Shown here: positions 1 through 12,260 of the stretch, piece after piece
Position numbering within the stretch: position 1 is the first letter of the stretch
How the letters are laid out: every line of letters starts with the position of its first letter
Assembly (NCBI GenBank): GCA_019915015.1
Contig: JAHBBC010000020.1
Coordinates: 868,001-932,000 of the forward strand
Source of the DNA: Auriscalpium vulgare
Taxonomy: Eukaryota > Basidiomycota > Agaricomycetes > Russulales > Auriscalpiaceae
Direction: 5' to 3'
DNA length: 64,000 nucleotides
Notes under the pieces: model-generated
Database searches by the model: none
What the model was told of the DNA's origin: nothing
What the model saw: only the letters and a program-made list of their open reading frames with translations
Program-made: the position numbers and the translations under genes

Positions 1-2051
1 CCCTGATGATCCTGAAAGACTCGCCGAGTTCAGGAATCTCATCTGGTATGCAGAGATCCTGTATACATTGTAACCTTGTGCTAAACCATCCACAGGCCGG
101 CAGTCGAGAGAGTGAACAAGTACGCGCCTGCGCATTCTAAGCTATTCAAAGAGGTAATGCATTGACATGAATCCTGTTGCCGCTCTAACTCGTCGGTAGA
201 TGATTCTGGTCAGCAAACCGTCGAAGCCGTTGGAGTACACCATGAAGGGGCAGCCACGACGCCCTATGGCCATCAAGACTTACGAGCCAGAGATCGATGC
301 ATTGTATGAAGCTGTCAAGGAGACTTCCCAGTTGCATCTTGCGCCGCCTTCAAGCTGGACTCAGGAAGGGACTCGCGTCTTCCTCCGCTCCGTAGTTGGA
401 AGTGTCCTCGATGCCTCCAGAGTGGGCGACGAGGATGACCTGTTTTTGGTGGGTTGCGACAGGTGCGGAATCAGCGTCCTTTCCAGTGACTACAAGGCTT
501 ACACGCCGATCGAGTAGCCTGAAAGCAACATATGTCCGCAACTCGGTCATGCATGCTCTACGGCAAACCACAACCGTGTCAACCCAGAAACTTCCCATCA
601 ACTTAGTCTACGAGCATTCATCGATCTCCTCCTTGACGGGTTTCATCGTGACCTTGCTTGCCAAGTCCAATGATCCAGAGGCAAAGGATCACCATGACAC
701 CAAGGTGCAGCTCGCGAAGACACTCGTCGAGAAGTATGGTGCCGATTTTTCGCGCCATACGCCGAGAAGCGACAGCGATAAAGGAGCAGCGGATGTCCGT
801 GAAGTTGTCTTGTTGACCGGTACGACTGGGCGTCTGGGTAGCCATTTGCTGGCGCAGCTGCTCTCCCGAAGATCGGTGGCTACAGTATTCGCTCTCAATC
901 GAGCGAGCAAGACATCTCTTGCTAGCCGTCAGAAGGAAGCCTTCAAGTCCTGGAGTCTCGACGATGGCCTCATCAACTCTCCGAAGTTAATTCTTGTCGA
1001 AGCGGACTTTGCAGCCCCACAGCTAGGTCTAGATGGCGAGCTATATACGCGAATGCAACATACTGTTACCGGGATTATCCATAACGGTATGAGTGCTCGT
1101 ACACTTCCCTTTCAAACGGCTGAGGCTGACCGAGTCCCCAGCATGGCGCGTGGACTTCAATTTGAGCCTGTCGTCGTTCGAAGAGCTTATCGCGGGTCTT
1201 CGCAACCTGATCGACCTGGCGCTCTCTTCCCCTCACCGCGAACCTCCGCCTTTCCTGTTCACCAGCTCAGTTGGCGTGATCACCGGTCAGTCCCTGCATC
1301 GCGTAAGAAGGCACATACTTACATCGCTGACTTTCCGTCTTCCAGTGCCCGAGGACCGCATCTATATCGCGGAAGAGCCTATTCGAGACCCAGAGGACGC
1401 TGTAGGACGGGGATACGGCGCGAGCAAATGGGTCGCGGAAAGCATTCTACTTCGCGCGCACGAAAGTACGAGCCTGCGCACTAATATTGTGCGCGTCGGG
1501 CAGCTGGCGGGCGACAGTGCCGTCGGAGGTTGGAACGAAAAGGAGTGGGTCCCCGCAATGCTGCGCTCTTCACAAGAGTTGGGATGTTTCCCGAGGAGAG
1601 ACCAGGTGCGCATGTTGGGCAACAGGAGACTGAAGCTGACGGCGCTACGCAGATGATATATTGGATCGCTGTCGACGTCGCAGCTGCAAGTTTGCTCGAT
1701 ATGCTCGGAAGCAACGAACCCGTGCTCCATCTCGTGCATCCACGTCCTATCCACTGGAGCACGGTCAGCGAAGTAGTCGCAGAGTATTTGGACCTGCAAG
1801 TGGTTCCCTACGATGAATGGGTGGCAGCCCTCAAGAATTCTCGCGAAGACTCTATTCTTGGGACTCTGGAAAAGAGCCCAGCCCTGAAGTTGGCCGATTT
1901 CTTCTTGAATAGCATGCCGAAGGCCGCAACTTGGAGCACCGATAAGGCCGTCACTGTTTCTTTGGAGCTGAGAGTGGCAAGACAGCTCGGGAAGGAGGAC
2001 GTGAAGAGGTGGATTGATTATTGGAAACATACAGGGTTTATATCCGTGTAG
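1..2051 (+). CDS. Adenylate-forming reductase 1 (A-T-R, NRPS-like), 3' part only
   Basis: This is the C-terminal part of an adenylation-thiolation-reductase enzyme; the adenylation core lies before the window. Visible in order are the end of the A domain (EFRNLIW, then YAPAHSKLFKE), the A10-like lysine region (KPSKPLEYTMKG), a carrier domain with GCD-S-L, a Rossmann reductase with LLTGTTGRLGSHLLAQLL, and the YGASK catalytic Tyr/Lys. The protein ends HTGFISV-stop. The family activates a carboxylic acid as acyl-AMP, loads it on phosphopantetheine and releases it reductively with NAD(P)H as an aldehyde. Introns are inferred from GT-AG borders and restored frame; one splits the carrier serine codon, another is 1606-1652. 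No in-frame stop remains after splicing. Substrate cannot be read from this part. It is more divergent from AFR3 and AFR4 than those are from each other. Confidence 0.9.
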
Positions 2052-3162
2052 AGTGCTGTGACGAACTTCGCTGATTACATAATATTCAGTTGCTTCGCGG
2101 TAAGGTACAATAAGTATAGCCTACAAGCAACCTACAAGTAGTAAAGCCTAGAGTCTTGGCTAGTCTTTCACCAGCCTCCGATAACTCGTCTCGAATCACT
2201 CGTCCTCCGAGTCGCCGCGCTCCCAATCACGCTTCCCCCGCCGCTGCGGCACTTCGGATACTACGTCGACAGCGTCAGCCACCGGAGACGACGATGAGGG
2301 CGGAGCGCGCTGCCCGAACTGCGTATTGTCTCAGTGACTCGAGGGGCCATCGCCGCGCGGGCGTTTGAAGGGCTGTGTGGGGTGAGGTAGCTGTGTGCGC
2401 CGATCGCGAGGCTTACCCGGTGCGCTCTCTGAAGATTTCTCAGGGTGCTCGTGGCTAATGTACTCGTACAGCCCGAACGATATGTCGATTGGCTTTCTGA
2501 TGGGCTGAAATTCTTGCTATGTAGGACGACTAGAGAGTATCAAGGTGCCCACCGCGCGCGTTCGAACTACCTCATGGCAGGACAGCGCCTCGTCATGTCA
2601 GTATATATGATGGTCAAAATGCAGATGCATTTGTTGCCGCTTGCTGGGACAGCTTATATGTAGAAAAGGACAACGCGCTGTCCATTCTATTGCTTCCAAT
2701 CCGCGAAGCTTTCTCTACCATGCTCTTCAACGTAGACGATGCTTCCCCGGTTCTGATTACCGCCTGTACGCGCCTCCCGGATATCGTGATTCTGGTGCGT
2801 TCTCCGGTTCTCCGGTGCCGTCTTGTCACTCAGGCATATTTTGCAGCCCCCCTGCGCCACTCACATGTACGCCATCGATATGTCGATCAATATGCCGAAA
2901 GGCCTCATGCTATCGATCTCAACGTGTCAACTAGCCCCGCCTATGGGTGATCATTTCCCGGACGAGCGGTGTGGGGACTGGAGCTACTCTCGCTTGGCTG
3001 CCTGAGCCAAATCCCAATACTGTCAGTACCAGGATGCCCGTCAGATTTATTTATTCTCTTGTTCAGTCTGAGTCGCGGTGTAAATTTTACCCCCTACTCC
3101 GTGTAAAGTTCGTGTCCTTCTTTCTTTTGCTCACCGAGAATGCCACTGAACTTCACCGCAGA
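2052..3162. other. Intergenic, no gene recognised
   Basis: About 1.1 kb between AFR1 and the F-box relic. Only short overlapping reading frames are present, with biased arginine/serine/proline composition and no domain I recognise. I see no RNA gene or repeat array. Confidence 0.6.
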
Positions 3163-3923
3163 ATGGCCCGCGTCCCGTACGACGTCCAGGCTCTCATCGT
3201 CGAGCAACTCTCCTCCTCCACAGCAGCGATCCGAGCAGCCTGACCCCACTGACCACTGCAACACTGGTTTGCCGCGACTGGCGCGTCCTCTCGCAGAAAC
3301 ACCTCTTCCGGGCGGTCTCCTTAGGCAGCTCCTGCGTCCACGCCTTCCGGCTCCGCATCACGATCGCTGCAAATCCCAGTCTTGGGATGTACGTCCGCAA
3401 GGTTTCCTTCACAAGCAGGCGACGCCGCATCAAACGCGCTCACCTCCAGCAACCTCGCATCGTTGACGACGACGGGTACGAGGACGACGTCGTCGCACTC
3501 CTCGCCTGCTGCCCCAACATTGTGGCCTTTGAATTCATCCAAGGGGTCAATATGCATATGGACGAGTGGTGGATTTTCAGGGCCGCGGCAGTTGAGCGCG
3601 TGCGCGCTCTGCATCTCGAGCCCGTGAAGCTGCGCGTCGGGCGGATGTCCACCGTGCAGCTATCGACGCTGCTGTCCCTATGGCCGAGCGTTCGAAGCGT
3701 TACTACCGGGACGATATATGGGATTCAGGGCTGTCCCCTGTCAGACAAATCGTTGGCGCCAAAGGCTTTGGAACATGCCAACGGACGGGTCCGCGCGCGA
3801 ACGCCTCCGGTTGGAAGGCGGCCACAGATTCTCCGTATGGGCTCGCCGCATTTGTTGGACGAGGACAAAGAAAATAATGGCATACCAGACATTACTGGCG
3901 CGTGCAGCTGCCCGTTTGACTGA
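3163..3923 (+). pseudogene. F-box-like protein relic, frameshifted
   Basis: Reading from the ATG, VPYDVQALIVEQLSSSTAAI resembles the first helix of a basidiomycete F-box. The second half of the box, LVCRDWRVLSQKHLFRAVSL, follows directly but in another frame. The frame changes at about position 3240, where the first frame meets TGA, and no intron fits between the halves. The second frame stays open to 3923 through a leucine-rich-like stretch (LLACCPNIVAFEFI) and then loses similarity. About 250 codons are seen, against the 450-550 usual for these LRR F-box proteins. F-box proteins recruit substrates to SCF ubiquitin ligases. I call it a pseudogene; a one-base sequencing error could also explain the shift, but the missing C-terminal half argues for decay. 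Confidence 0.55.
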
Positions 3924-4858
3924 GTGCTGCTGACGCGAGCCCGCAGCCTTAGGAGACGGTGAAATACATTTAATATCTGCTCACTTACCCTCCCGACAAG
4001 CGTCTTCGTCATCTCCCCACTGCCACCGTTCACCTTCACTAACTATCCTCGTCGCCGGCGCCCAGCGCCCCTTCATCGTTTGCATCCAGATTCCAGGAGT
4101 GGTGGCATTTAGTAACGGATGTGTTTGCTGTTGTTTGTAGCTCAGCCGGCGTGGCGCAGGCGCCCGTGGTCGCGCAGGCTTTTCTACCCAAACCCTCCAA
4201 TTTCACCACGCCGTAGCACGGCTCAGCTCTCAAATTCACCTGCTTTACTCCCATCGCATGCTCTGTTGAACTGGACCGTTCTTCAAGGGTATATGCGCAG
4301 ACTTAAGCCAGCATGCTACTTCGATCGGAGGAACTTGAACGCGTGCGCCACTGCAGTCTAATGTCATGACTGCAAGAGCTATGGTGCGTCACTCACCGTG
4401 TTAAACGTGGAATAAATGTTGATTCCCATGAAATATGCAGTGCTTGAAACATAAAGTTTCAGCTCCCGAATGATCATATCGTGTCCGTCGCGCGCACCGA
4501 GCCACACTCGCATCTTCCCCAAGGGGTGCAACTCTGGAAGATCCTCCAGTAAACGCATAATATGTCCGGAACTGGAGGGCGCACGGGCATTGAATACTGC
4601 GGTCGAAGAGCAGCGTCAGTATGTCCGTTGATCCAACTCGCAGGCGCATACTCCAAATCATCACTCTGCCTTGCTATATTATCTGGAGCCCAGTGCGCTT
4701 ACATGTCTATCTATCGACTATCACTAGCCCCTTCGCGCCGCCATGGAGTAGCGCCATGACGCCATGGAATACATGTTCCACGGTTCTGCATTCGCACCTG
4801 GTATGTACCCTCTGCTCAGCTCATCCACTACTATCCGCACCGCTCAACCTACCTGCAC
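3924..4858. other. Intergenic, no gene recognised
   Basis: About 0.9 kb between the F-box relic and the amino-acid transporter. It should include the transporter promoter and 5' leader. Another ATG at 4764 opens a different frame, and I did not accept it as the start. Confidence 0.5.
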
Positions 4859-6956
4859 ATGTCTATGCCCGCCGACAATGAAAAGGCCGTGCCGTCGCAG
4901 CCCTTGCACCCCCTGCGCCTTGAACGCACCCCCACGCCCTTCTCCGTGCCCAATGACGTCACGCCCCTCTCCCCGCCGCGCACCAAGTCTGCGCTCAACC
5001 TCGACGTGGACGCGTTCGATGCATCAGGAAAAGGAGAGGGGCAGATCGACTACCGCACGATGGGGTGGGTCAAGGCGGGCGCGTTGATCATGGCGGAGAC
5101 CATCGCGCTTGGGATCCTGAGCTTCCCGAGCGTGTTCCATCGGTTGGGGATGTTCGCCGGGGTACGTCGCAGCGGGCTGTATCTGAGATGTGCACTGATG
5201 TTTGGTGCAGGTGTTCGCGACCGTGGCATTTGCGCTGTTGTCTTGGCTGACGGGCTATGTGCTCGTTCAGTTCAAAGTCAATCGTAAGTTTCCCCGTTCC
5301 GCTGTTCAATTTCCCCTACTTACGCCCGCCCCTATGATGCAGACCCTGGAGTCATGAACTTCGCTGACGCGGGCACCGTCGTGGCAGGGCGTCGTGGGTT
5401 CTGGCTATTCGGCGTGATGCTGACCGTGAAGGTGCGGCTCGATGGTAGTATCTTGCATTGCTGCTGATAGCCCTGCAGTCCGTGTTTATCGCGGGCTCGC
5501 ACGCGCTCTCAGGCGCTATCGCCCTCAACACGATCTCCAGTGGCGCGGTATGCAATATTGCATGGTCTGCCATCGTCGCCATCATCGCGTTTCTGTGCGC
5601 TATATATTGTTTGTTCGAGCACGCAGTCATCTGACTGACATCCCTCCCGCATCCTGCGCGTAGCCTCATGATCCCGCGCACCTTCGACAAGCTCTCATAC
5701 ATCTCCTTCCTCTCTGTAACTGCCATTCTCACGGCCTGCGTCATCACCATGATCGCGACCGGCGTCCAGCAGCCTACTGACCTGCCGAAGTACCCCTCCC
5801 TCGGTCCCGTCCAGTGGAAAGCTTTTGAAAACCACGGACTGGTGGACACAGTCAACGGTGCGCGTCTTCCGTGGCTACGTGTGTGGAGGTAGGACACTGA
5901 GAGGAGAGGCAGCGCTCACGAACATCATCTTTGCGTACGGCGGACACGTCGCAATCTTCTCGTTCGCGTCCGAGATGCGCCGCCCAGGAGACTTCAAGTA
6001 CTCGCTTGCGCTCGTGCAGATCGTTGCGACGCTGTGGTAGTGCGTATCTCCCTCATCTTTCACGTTGCTTTATTACTCACCGTATGTTGGTCGGGTAGCG
6101 TCGTGGTGGGGGCGACTATTTACCGCTTTGGTGGCCAGTACGTGACGTCACCCGCTCTGACAATGACCTCGAAGCCCGTGCGGACCACCGCGTAGTGCGT
6201 CCTTCACGTTTTCTCCTCCGCCCAGTCGCTCAACGAAACTAGCTCAATAGCGCTCATATCAATAGGTCAGCACTCTCCTCAGTCATCGTAGAGAACCTGA
6301 GGTCTAATACATGCGCGAAATAGTCATCTCGGGCGTCGTCGCCTCGACCATCGCAGCAAAGTTCATCTTCCTCACCCTCTTCACCCTCTTCCGCGGCACG
6401 CCGCGTCTCACGTCGCGCTCGGCGCGGACTTGGGCCGTGTGGATTGGCATCTGCGCGGCCATCTGGACAGTGGGATGGTTGATCGCGGAGGTCATCCCGG
6501 TGCGTCTCAACTTCCCTCGAGTTATGGACTGTGGCGCCGATGCTGACCTACCCGCCTGCAGTTCTTCTCTGACTTGCTCTCCGTGATCTCCTCAATCCTC
6601 ACGGTGTGGTTTACCTATGGTCTCTCCGGCGTGCTCTGGCTGTATGACCACGGCCCGCACGGCCCGCGCGCCCGGAAGCGCAGGTCCAAGGAAAACAACG
6701 CCGACGAGGGGAAATGGGCGGGGTACTTTGGGAGCAGCTGGGCACGCGCGGTTTCGCGATGAGCGTGTTCGTGATTGCCATGTCCGCAGCGATCATGGTG
6801 CTCGGGATGTACGCTGCGATCTCGAGTATTGCGGATAACGTGCGTGGTGCGGCCTCTGCCTGTGTGATGCCGCTGATGGCGATTTTGATTTGTTGGCAGT
6901 ACAAGAGCAGGCTGTATGGATCGCCGTTCTCGTGCGCAGGGCAGAACTCGGTGTGA
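4859..6956 (+). CDS. Amino-acid transporter, AAAP family (vacuolar AVT-like)
   Basis: Multi-pass amino-acid/auxin permease family (Aa_trans). The cytosolic N-terminus is rich in Ser/Pro/Thr. It is followed by the family's first helix (GWVKAGALIMAETIALGILS, then FPSVFHRLGMFAG) and further helices in separate exons, for example VFATVAFALLSWLTGYVLVQ, NIIFAYGGHVAIFSFASEMR and REIVISGVVASTIAAKFIF. At least eight short introns restore the frame. Near the 3' end, a 41-nt intron (6723-6763) joins KWAG to VFVIAMSAAIMVLGMYAAI; without it the frame stops at 6762. The last exon reads YKSRLYGSPFSCAGQNSV. Yeast relatives move neutral amino acids across the vacuolar membrane, and the substrate here is unknown. 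The start at 4859 is the first ATG in frame with the conserved core. Confidence 0.8.
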
Positions 6957-7150
6957 CGCGCAGCGCAGTTTGCTTTGGGCCGCCGCTAGTGAGAGACTCA
7001 CTGGGGTGCTGCCTATCTGCCCGGGCACGGGGATAGTGTTCAGTCTCAATACCTCTCGAATTGTGTTTCCTAGAGCGCTTGACTGGTATGCAGACTTTAT
7101 TTTGCAACAATGGTACGCGATTGACTGGACGACTGGATGGCATATGTCGA

Positions 7151-7420
7151 CTGTGCCTGCACAGCCGGGTATTTCATCAGAAATACCGTGGAAATTATGG
7201 TAAAAGGATTCTACGTATATTACCAGAGATACTGTGAGAGGTATTTAAAGTATTGCATAAGAAACACTAAGGCAGACAAAGGCCCACAGCCGCGGGGTTA
7301 AGTATTTCTTTATGAATACTTTACAGTATTTCCAAGGTTTTTCTCGTCAAATACGTACAGTCTTTTTACAGTTATTTCCACAGTATTTCTTGGTGTGCCA
7401 CTCGACTGCGCAGGCAGTGC
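7151..7420. repeat. Foldback (MITE-like) palindromic element
   Basis: A non-coding, AT-richer stretch just after the transporter. The left arm, from GAAATACCGTGGAAAT at 7180, matches imperfectly the reverse complement of the right arm, GAAATACTGTGGAAAT ending at 7389, for about 100 bases. The tips also match inversely: TGCCTGCACAGCCG at 7154-7167 against TGCCTGCGCAGTCG (complement of 7403-7416). The central loop is about 30 nt (roughly 7275-7300). The shape is that of a small foldback or MITE copy. No clear target-site duplication is visible. Confidence 0.6.
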
Positions 7421-7693
7421 TGTCAATGCTTCATACATGTCCGCCGCAGGCTGTGTCCCGCGATCCGCTGTCGATGTCGGGCCTCTTTACAGTAACAGAC
7501 TCTCAAAATCGCAACTACGGGCGCCGCTAATACATCCAGGTTCTCAGAATCAATGCTTGCAATAGACGTGGTAATTACTCGAAGGGACAACCAGTGAAAA
7601 TGTCGCGTAGATAGGTGTAAGGCCGGAGGTATGCGGCGGCTCAAGCGTAGAAGAAGGGCAAAAAAAGTGTGACGCTGACAGTCAGAGAGCGTA

Positions 7694-9023
7694 TTATGGG
7701 TCAGGAATTGGAGACTTTTTCGTTAGTATATACCCTGCCGTGCGGTATAGATAACCCCACGAGCGGAAAAAGCCAATGAGGCCAATCTCCTTGCGCGGGA
7801 TCATCCTTGAGCGCAATTTGCGCGAGCTCAATGATTTTCGGATCTCCGCGAACCTGGTGACGACCTCGTCGATCTTTGGACGCTTCTCCGGGTCTTCCTG
7901 GACCATGTCCGCAATCAACGGCTCGATGAACTCGAACCCCAGTCGCTTCTAGAAACCCACGAAAGTCAGCACGAGGGCGACGAAACGTATGGAAAGCGCA
8001 CATAAAGGAACCTCTCGCGAATCAGGTTGCCGAGGTAGTAGATGTCGGTGAAGAAGGGATTGCAGCGCTTCATCGGGTCGCGGTGTTCCGGGACCGTCTT
8101 GTCGCCGCCTTGGAGAGGTTCGTCGAGAGGCGGCCCCGCCGCAGGATCGTAGCGCCGCGATAGCCCGAAATCAATGAAGTAATACTTGGAAGGACGCCGC
8201 GTGCGCGTGTAATACTTTGCCTTGCCTTTGAAGTTCTTGCGACGACTGCGCTTCACGGGATGGAATGAGTCGGGGTACATTGACGAGGGGTCGAGCATGA
8301 TGTTCATTTCTGTACAGTCTCTGAGAGTGTTGTAAAATACCGCGCGCGGACGGAATGCGACGTACTCACCGATGCGCGATGTTGCGCTCATGCATGAATT
8401 GTAAGCCCTGAGCCGCTACGATCAGACAAGCATGAATATTTCAGCCGCTCGGAGGAAGACGTACCTCGAAGATCTGGGTCATGAATGCGATAGCCTCTCC
8501 GTAGGTCTCAAATTTAGGGTTGTCGAAGGGCCGCAGGAGCGGCATAACCATGATCTTGTCGCGTTCGTCATTCGGCAGCTCGATGACCTCCAGCAAGGGT
8601 ACAGTGTGGTTTCGTGGGTCGGACATGAGGGTCTCCGAGGAAAGGTATGTTGCAATGTCGAGCTCGTAGGGCCCCTCCTCGCGGACGAGGTGCTTCATCA
8701 TGACTTGTTTTCCGTCCGACTTCCGCGTTGCGTCCAGGGCGAGCAGGATCTGCGAATGAGAGTTCAGTGCAGCGTCAAAGAACAGATAAAGAAAACTGCA
8801 CAGAGTTGGAAAGGCCATCTTCCTGATGAAAGGGTGATTTCTTCGTACCGCGCCAAGACGCGACCCAGTCCTGGTGGAAACGAGGGCGCAGCCTATAGCC
8901 GGCCGCTTCGAGCAGCTTCTCTCTCTTGACCCACCAGCGTTCGCTCCGTATGCGACGCCCCGGGTTGGTGAAGTCCGCTCTGAGGCTTTCTTCACTGCTG
9001 AGACTTACTTCTGAGTTAGCCAT
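7694..9023 (-). CDS. Protein-kinase-fold protein (basidiomycete FunK1-like type)
   Basis: A kinase-fold protein of about 370 residues after splicing. It begins MANSEVSLSSEESLRADF. In order it has a short N-lobe with an ATP-lysine candidate (QVMMKHL), a helix-rich insert, the catalytic loop HRDCTEMN and the metal motif DFGLSRRY. The C-lobe carries GFEFIEPLIADMVQEDPEKR, and the protein ends TKKSPIPDP. An intron interrupts the catalytic loop codon for Asp; splicing joins CATCG with AGACTGT. HRDC-x-x-x-N is characteristic of the large family of kinase-like proteins in Agaricomycetes. Lys, Asp, Asn and DFG are all present, so activity is possible, but substrates are unknown. The start is the ATG ahead of the first conserved block. 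Confidence 0.75.
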
Positions 9024-9587
9024 GGTGAGAGGGAGAGCTGAATGAGGCGTATGCGCGTGTGCGGCGTGGCTTTTCGGAGTTTTCCGGACCGTGTCGTGAA
9101 GTCGCGGCTATCGCCGAGAAATAGTCGACTTCCAACTTGTCTCAGTCTCGGCTCTCTACCAATCTACCAGCTTTCGCAAAATCCTAACTTCTTCTTGGGC
9201 TCGCGATTCTCCACTGTCAAATTCCTGTGCACGGCCGTACATTTCCTTCACATAAAGACTAGCACAAGCGCCTCACGCCTCGTGTTCCCCCTCACCGGTC
9301 GGTCACCAAAACCAAAGGGTATCATGCAGCCTCCCCTACCTCCCCTACTCGCCTTGTCCTAAACGCTCGTCTCAGGGTCTGTCCTGATATGTACTTGCAA
9401 CTTATTCAGTTGTCCGTGTCAAGTCCGTGTGACGGGAAGATGGGCGCAGGGCCGCCACTGACACGCCTCGTCCGCGCGTTAAGCCATATAAATCCCGTCT
9501 CACTCGTCTCAGGGCCCAGGCCTATCCTCTCCCTAGTGCGCTCTCCTGCTCTCAGCTTATCTGTGCTTTTCTACGCCCGTATTCAGC
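9024..9587. other. Divergent promoter region
   Basis: About 560 bp lie between the kinase-fold gene (leftward) and the small unknown gene (rightward). No gene is recognised, and the region presumably serves as promoter for both. Confidence 0.4.
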
Positions 9588-10506
9588 ATGGCCGGCTCCG
9601 CTTTCGCCAACGACTATCTCCCACAGCTCGCTGGCGGGCTTTTCGACGACGCCCCGACCAAGGGCTTCATAAATATGCTATGTCACAACATCCCCTCCGT
9701 CCAATTTCGGAAGGCCGACCAATGCATGGACGCAAGTTTGTTGCTCCTTGAGCGCTTCATGGCCGGCATGGAGGCCCACCAGCAGACGTTCGTACATCAC
9801 GAGTATCAGCGGTGAGTCAAGAGCCCGTCCGTTGGTTTCAATACATTCCTCAGCTGCCATCTCTTCGAATAGCGCGCAGCGGAAACAGGCGGAGATGCGG
9901 AGCACCAACGACGTTCACCGTTTCTTCAATTCACACGGTTACAGAAAAATAGCAAAACACGCGTTTGAAGTCATCAAGGTACTCTAATAACAGCCCAGAG
10001 TTTGAGAGTTCATCTGCTGATACTCAGACGGACAACAGGTCGCCTCGCAACGATCCAGAGAGCGCCTACTCTTTCAGAACTGGTTAGCGCAGCAAAATGG
10101 TACCCTAAACACTGGTATGTCTCTTACCATGGCTTGTCACGTGTGCGATGACTGATAACGAGTTTTAGCTCCTGCTGGGGTTGTCTCTGGCCAGCCTACC
10201 CCGAACTTCGACCCCACCGGCACTTCCTACACGGACCCGTTCACGGACTCCCATCGGGCCGACGGTAGCACCATTGGGGACAGCGTATCTGCGATCTCAT
10301 TAGAGGTCTATCAGTCGAACGAGACGCAAGGTGAGTCCTTGGGTTTGCAGTGTTATCTATCCGTGGAGTGCTGATCATTCTCTTCAGAAAACATTGCGGT
10401 GGTCATTTCGGAGACAGCCGGCGAGGAGCCGACCATTGCATTCGTGGAGTTAGGGATCGAGGCCGATCTACCTGGTACGATGGAGGCTCTAGCGTCGCAA
10501 GTTTGA
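9588..10506 (+). CDS. Small hypothetical protein
   Basis: About 200 codons in five exons. It starts MAGSAFANDYLPQLAGGLF and ends MEALASQV-stop. Introns with GT-AG borders join an alpha-helical N-terminal half (LLLLERFMAGMEAHQQTF, then RKQAEMRSTNDVHRFFNSHG) to an acidic, Thr/Ser-rich C-terminal half (DPTGTSYTDPFTDSHRADGS). I see no signal peptide or membrane helix. I do not recognise the family. Consistent splicing across four introns is the reason for calling it a gene. Confidence 0.5.
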
Positions 10507-11288
10507 TACTGACTACCGATTACCATGCTAGCTGGGTCGCCGTAAGTTGAGCGCGAGGTGTGCGTCTGCGCGATGCTCTCTAGGCTCTTCTGGAACACGT
10601 TTGTGTATCGTATCGTCTGTATCGTCTGCTGCTATTCTCGCGGGGAAAAGGTTCATCTCTATTTATTACACACGCCAGAAGCTCGCCTGCTGGCGAGACT
10701 ACGAACATCCCATGTACTGTAATATGTTGCTGTAAATATGTACTTTATGCTCTCACTGCGTCGTGCGAAGACGCACTTTCTAATGGCATTGTTGTCGGAG
10801 ATGAGGTGCAGTATGCGCAAGATATGGACCTGAATTCATCTTTGGTCGGGGAACCATAACTTACCCAGAACAGTAGTACTGCAACACGCGGAAACTCCGC
10901 ACCACTTCTCACTGCGATATACAGCTGCAGTCTGACTGGATCGGGCAGAACGCCAGCTCCTAACAGAACCATGCATGAACACGCAGATTCATGAATGATC
11001 TTCATTATCACTATCACGCAGGATCACAATGAAGTGAGGGCCAAACGACTGCGCATTTGGACCGCAGGATGATATGAACATGCGGGGTCATGCCTGAACA
11101 GGCGGGATCGTGCATGAGCACACATGATCCTAGTGGCAGAGGGCTGTCGATGCGGAGCGTGTCCACTGTCCGACTCAGTCTCGATCAAAGAGAGGAGCAT
11201 CGAGGGACGGGAATCACGGAGGTCTGCGGGCCCGATGCGCCCTGCAGCGCGGGAGAACCGCGCGGTCGCGCACTGAGCATTTAGATTG
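10507..11288. other. Intergenic, no gene recognised
   Basis: About 0.8 kb with only short, non-conserved reading frames on both strands. Confidence 0.5.
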
Positions 11289-12260
11289 TCAAAAATTGAC
11301 AAAGCTCTGTACAAATCCTCGGTTACTCACGGCCTGCTCGATGTCATTCTGGGTGAGACCGGCCGGAATCGTCCCGGTGTCCTGGCCGAGCACAGCGAGC
11401 TTCGCCATGGCGGTCTTGAAGAATGAGGCCATGTGTGCCTGCTGGCTGACGTTTGCCGTCAAAAGCAAGCGGTGCACGAGTCTGTTGAGCAAGCCGTCAT
11501 GGTCGACCGTGTGCCTGCGAAGTAAGAACCATCATGCAGAGCTGCTCTCATATGAGCGTTGGAGCAAGGACGTACGAGGCGAAGAGTGCGACGACCTCGG
11601 CGGGGCTTAAGTCGGCGAAGCGCGCAAGGATGGTGCGACGATCGATCACGCACCGAACGGCCTGGCAGGTCAAGTCGAGAGCGGCCATGGCGGCTGAGCG
11701 GTCAGGCGGCCAAACAGAAACTCGAGCTGCGGAGCACCCGGGCAGTTAGACAAGCCAGCAGCACCCGCAAGCTGGATGCTGTAGAAGAAGAGGGTCAGCA
11801 TCAACATACTTGTACGGGTGTCGATGATACATACAGGTCGCCCGCGGTGATGTTGTGCTTGGCCATGACAGGAGCCTGCTCGTCGACGATCTCGTCGATA
11901 CCGTTCAGTATTCGCGCGGAGGTTGGTCTCACTATCAGCGAAGGTGATCTTGGACCCGTCCGCGCCGTCGCCACTGTTATGCAATGAGACGAGCAGCGGG
12001 CGAGAAAATAGCGGGATACAGTATGGCTTACTCAGAGCAAAAAGCATATGGCGTCGTGGGTCGTGAGGCGTAGGTACTATGGACTCGTGTGTCTCCTCAC
12101 CGCACTCTCCGCCGTCGGTCTGCGACCCATGGCGGCAGGCGCATGGTCACGAGGAAGTCGACGCGACGGCGACGGCGTCGCCTGTGATTTCGGGCGATTG
12201 TCATATGCTGGACCAGCAGGGCGGCAATACAGAAAAAGAGTGGCTCTGCGAGCAGCGTGG
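11289..12260 (-). pseudogene. Class II (lignin-type) heme peroxidase relic
   Basis: Reading leftwards, pieces of a fungal class II secretory peroxidase appear in family order: GGECGEETHES, then RLTTHDAI (the distal Arg/His motif, where Phe is usual before His), then GDGADGSKITFADSETNLRA, GIDEIVDEQAPVMAKHNITA, LAGAAGLSNCPGAPQLEF and ARFADLSPAEVVALFASHTV, which includes the proximal His region. The tail is HMASFFKTAMAKLAVLG. The frame is broken between ETHES and RLTTHDAI and again before GIDEIV. About 70 residues after HTV are missing, along with the substrate channel region, and no clear signal peptide is found. Two introns sit at positions seen in intact family members. Living relatives oxidise Mn2+ or aromatic compounds with H2O2 during lignin decay. 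This copy cannot encode a functional enzyme. The upstream limit is approximate. Confidence 0.75.

Noticed and set aside
6711..6762. A frameshift in the amino-acid transporter near its 3' end.
   Set aside because: A 41-nt intron at 6723-6763 restores the frame into the last helix, so no mutation is needed.
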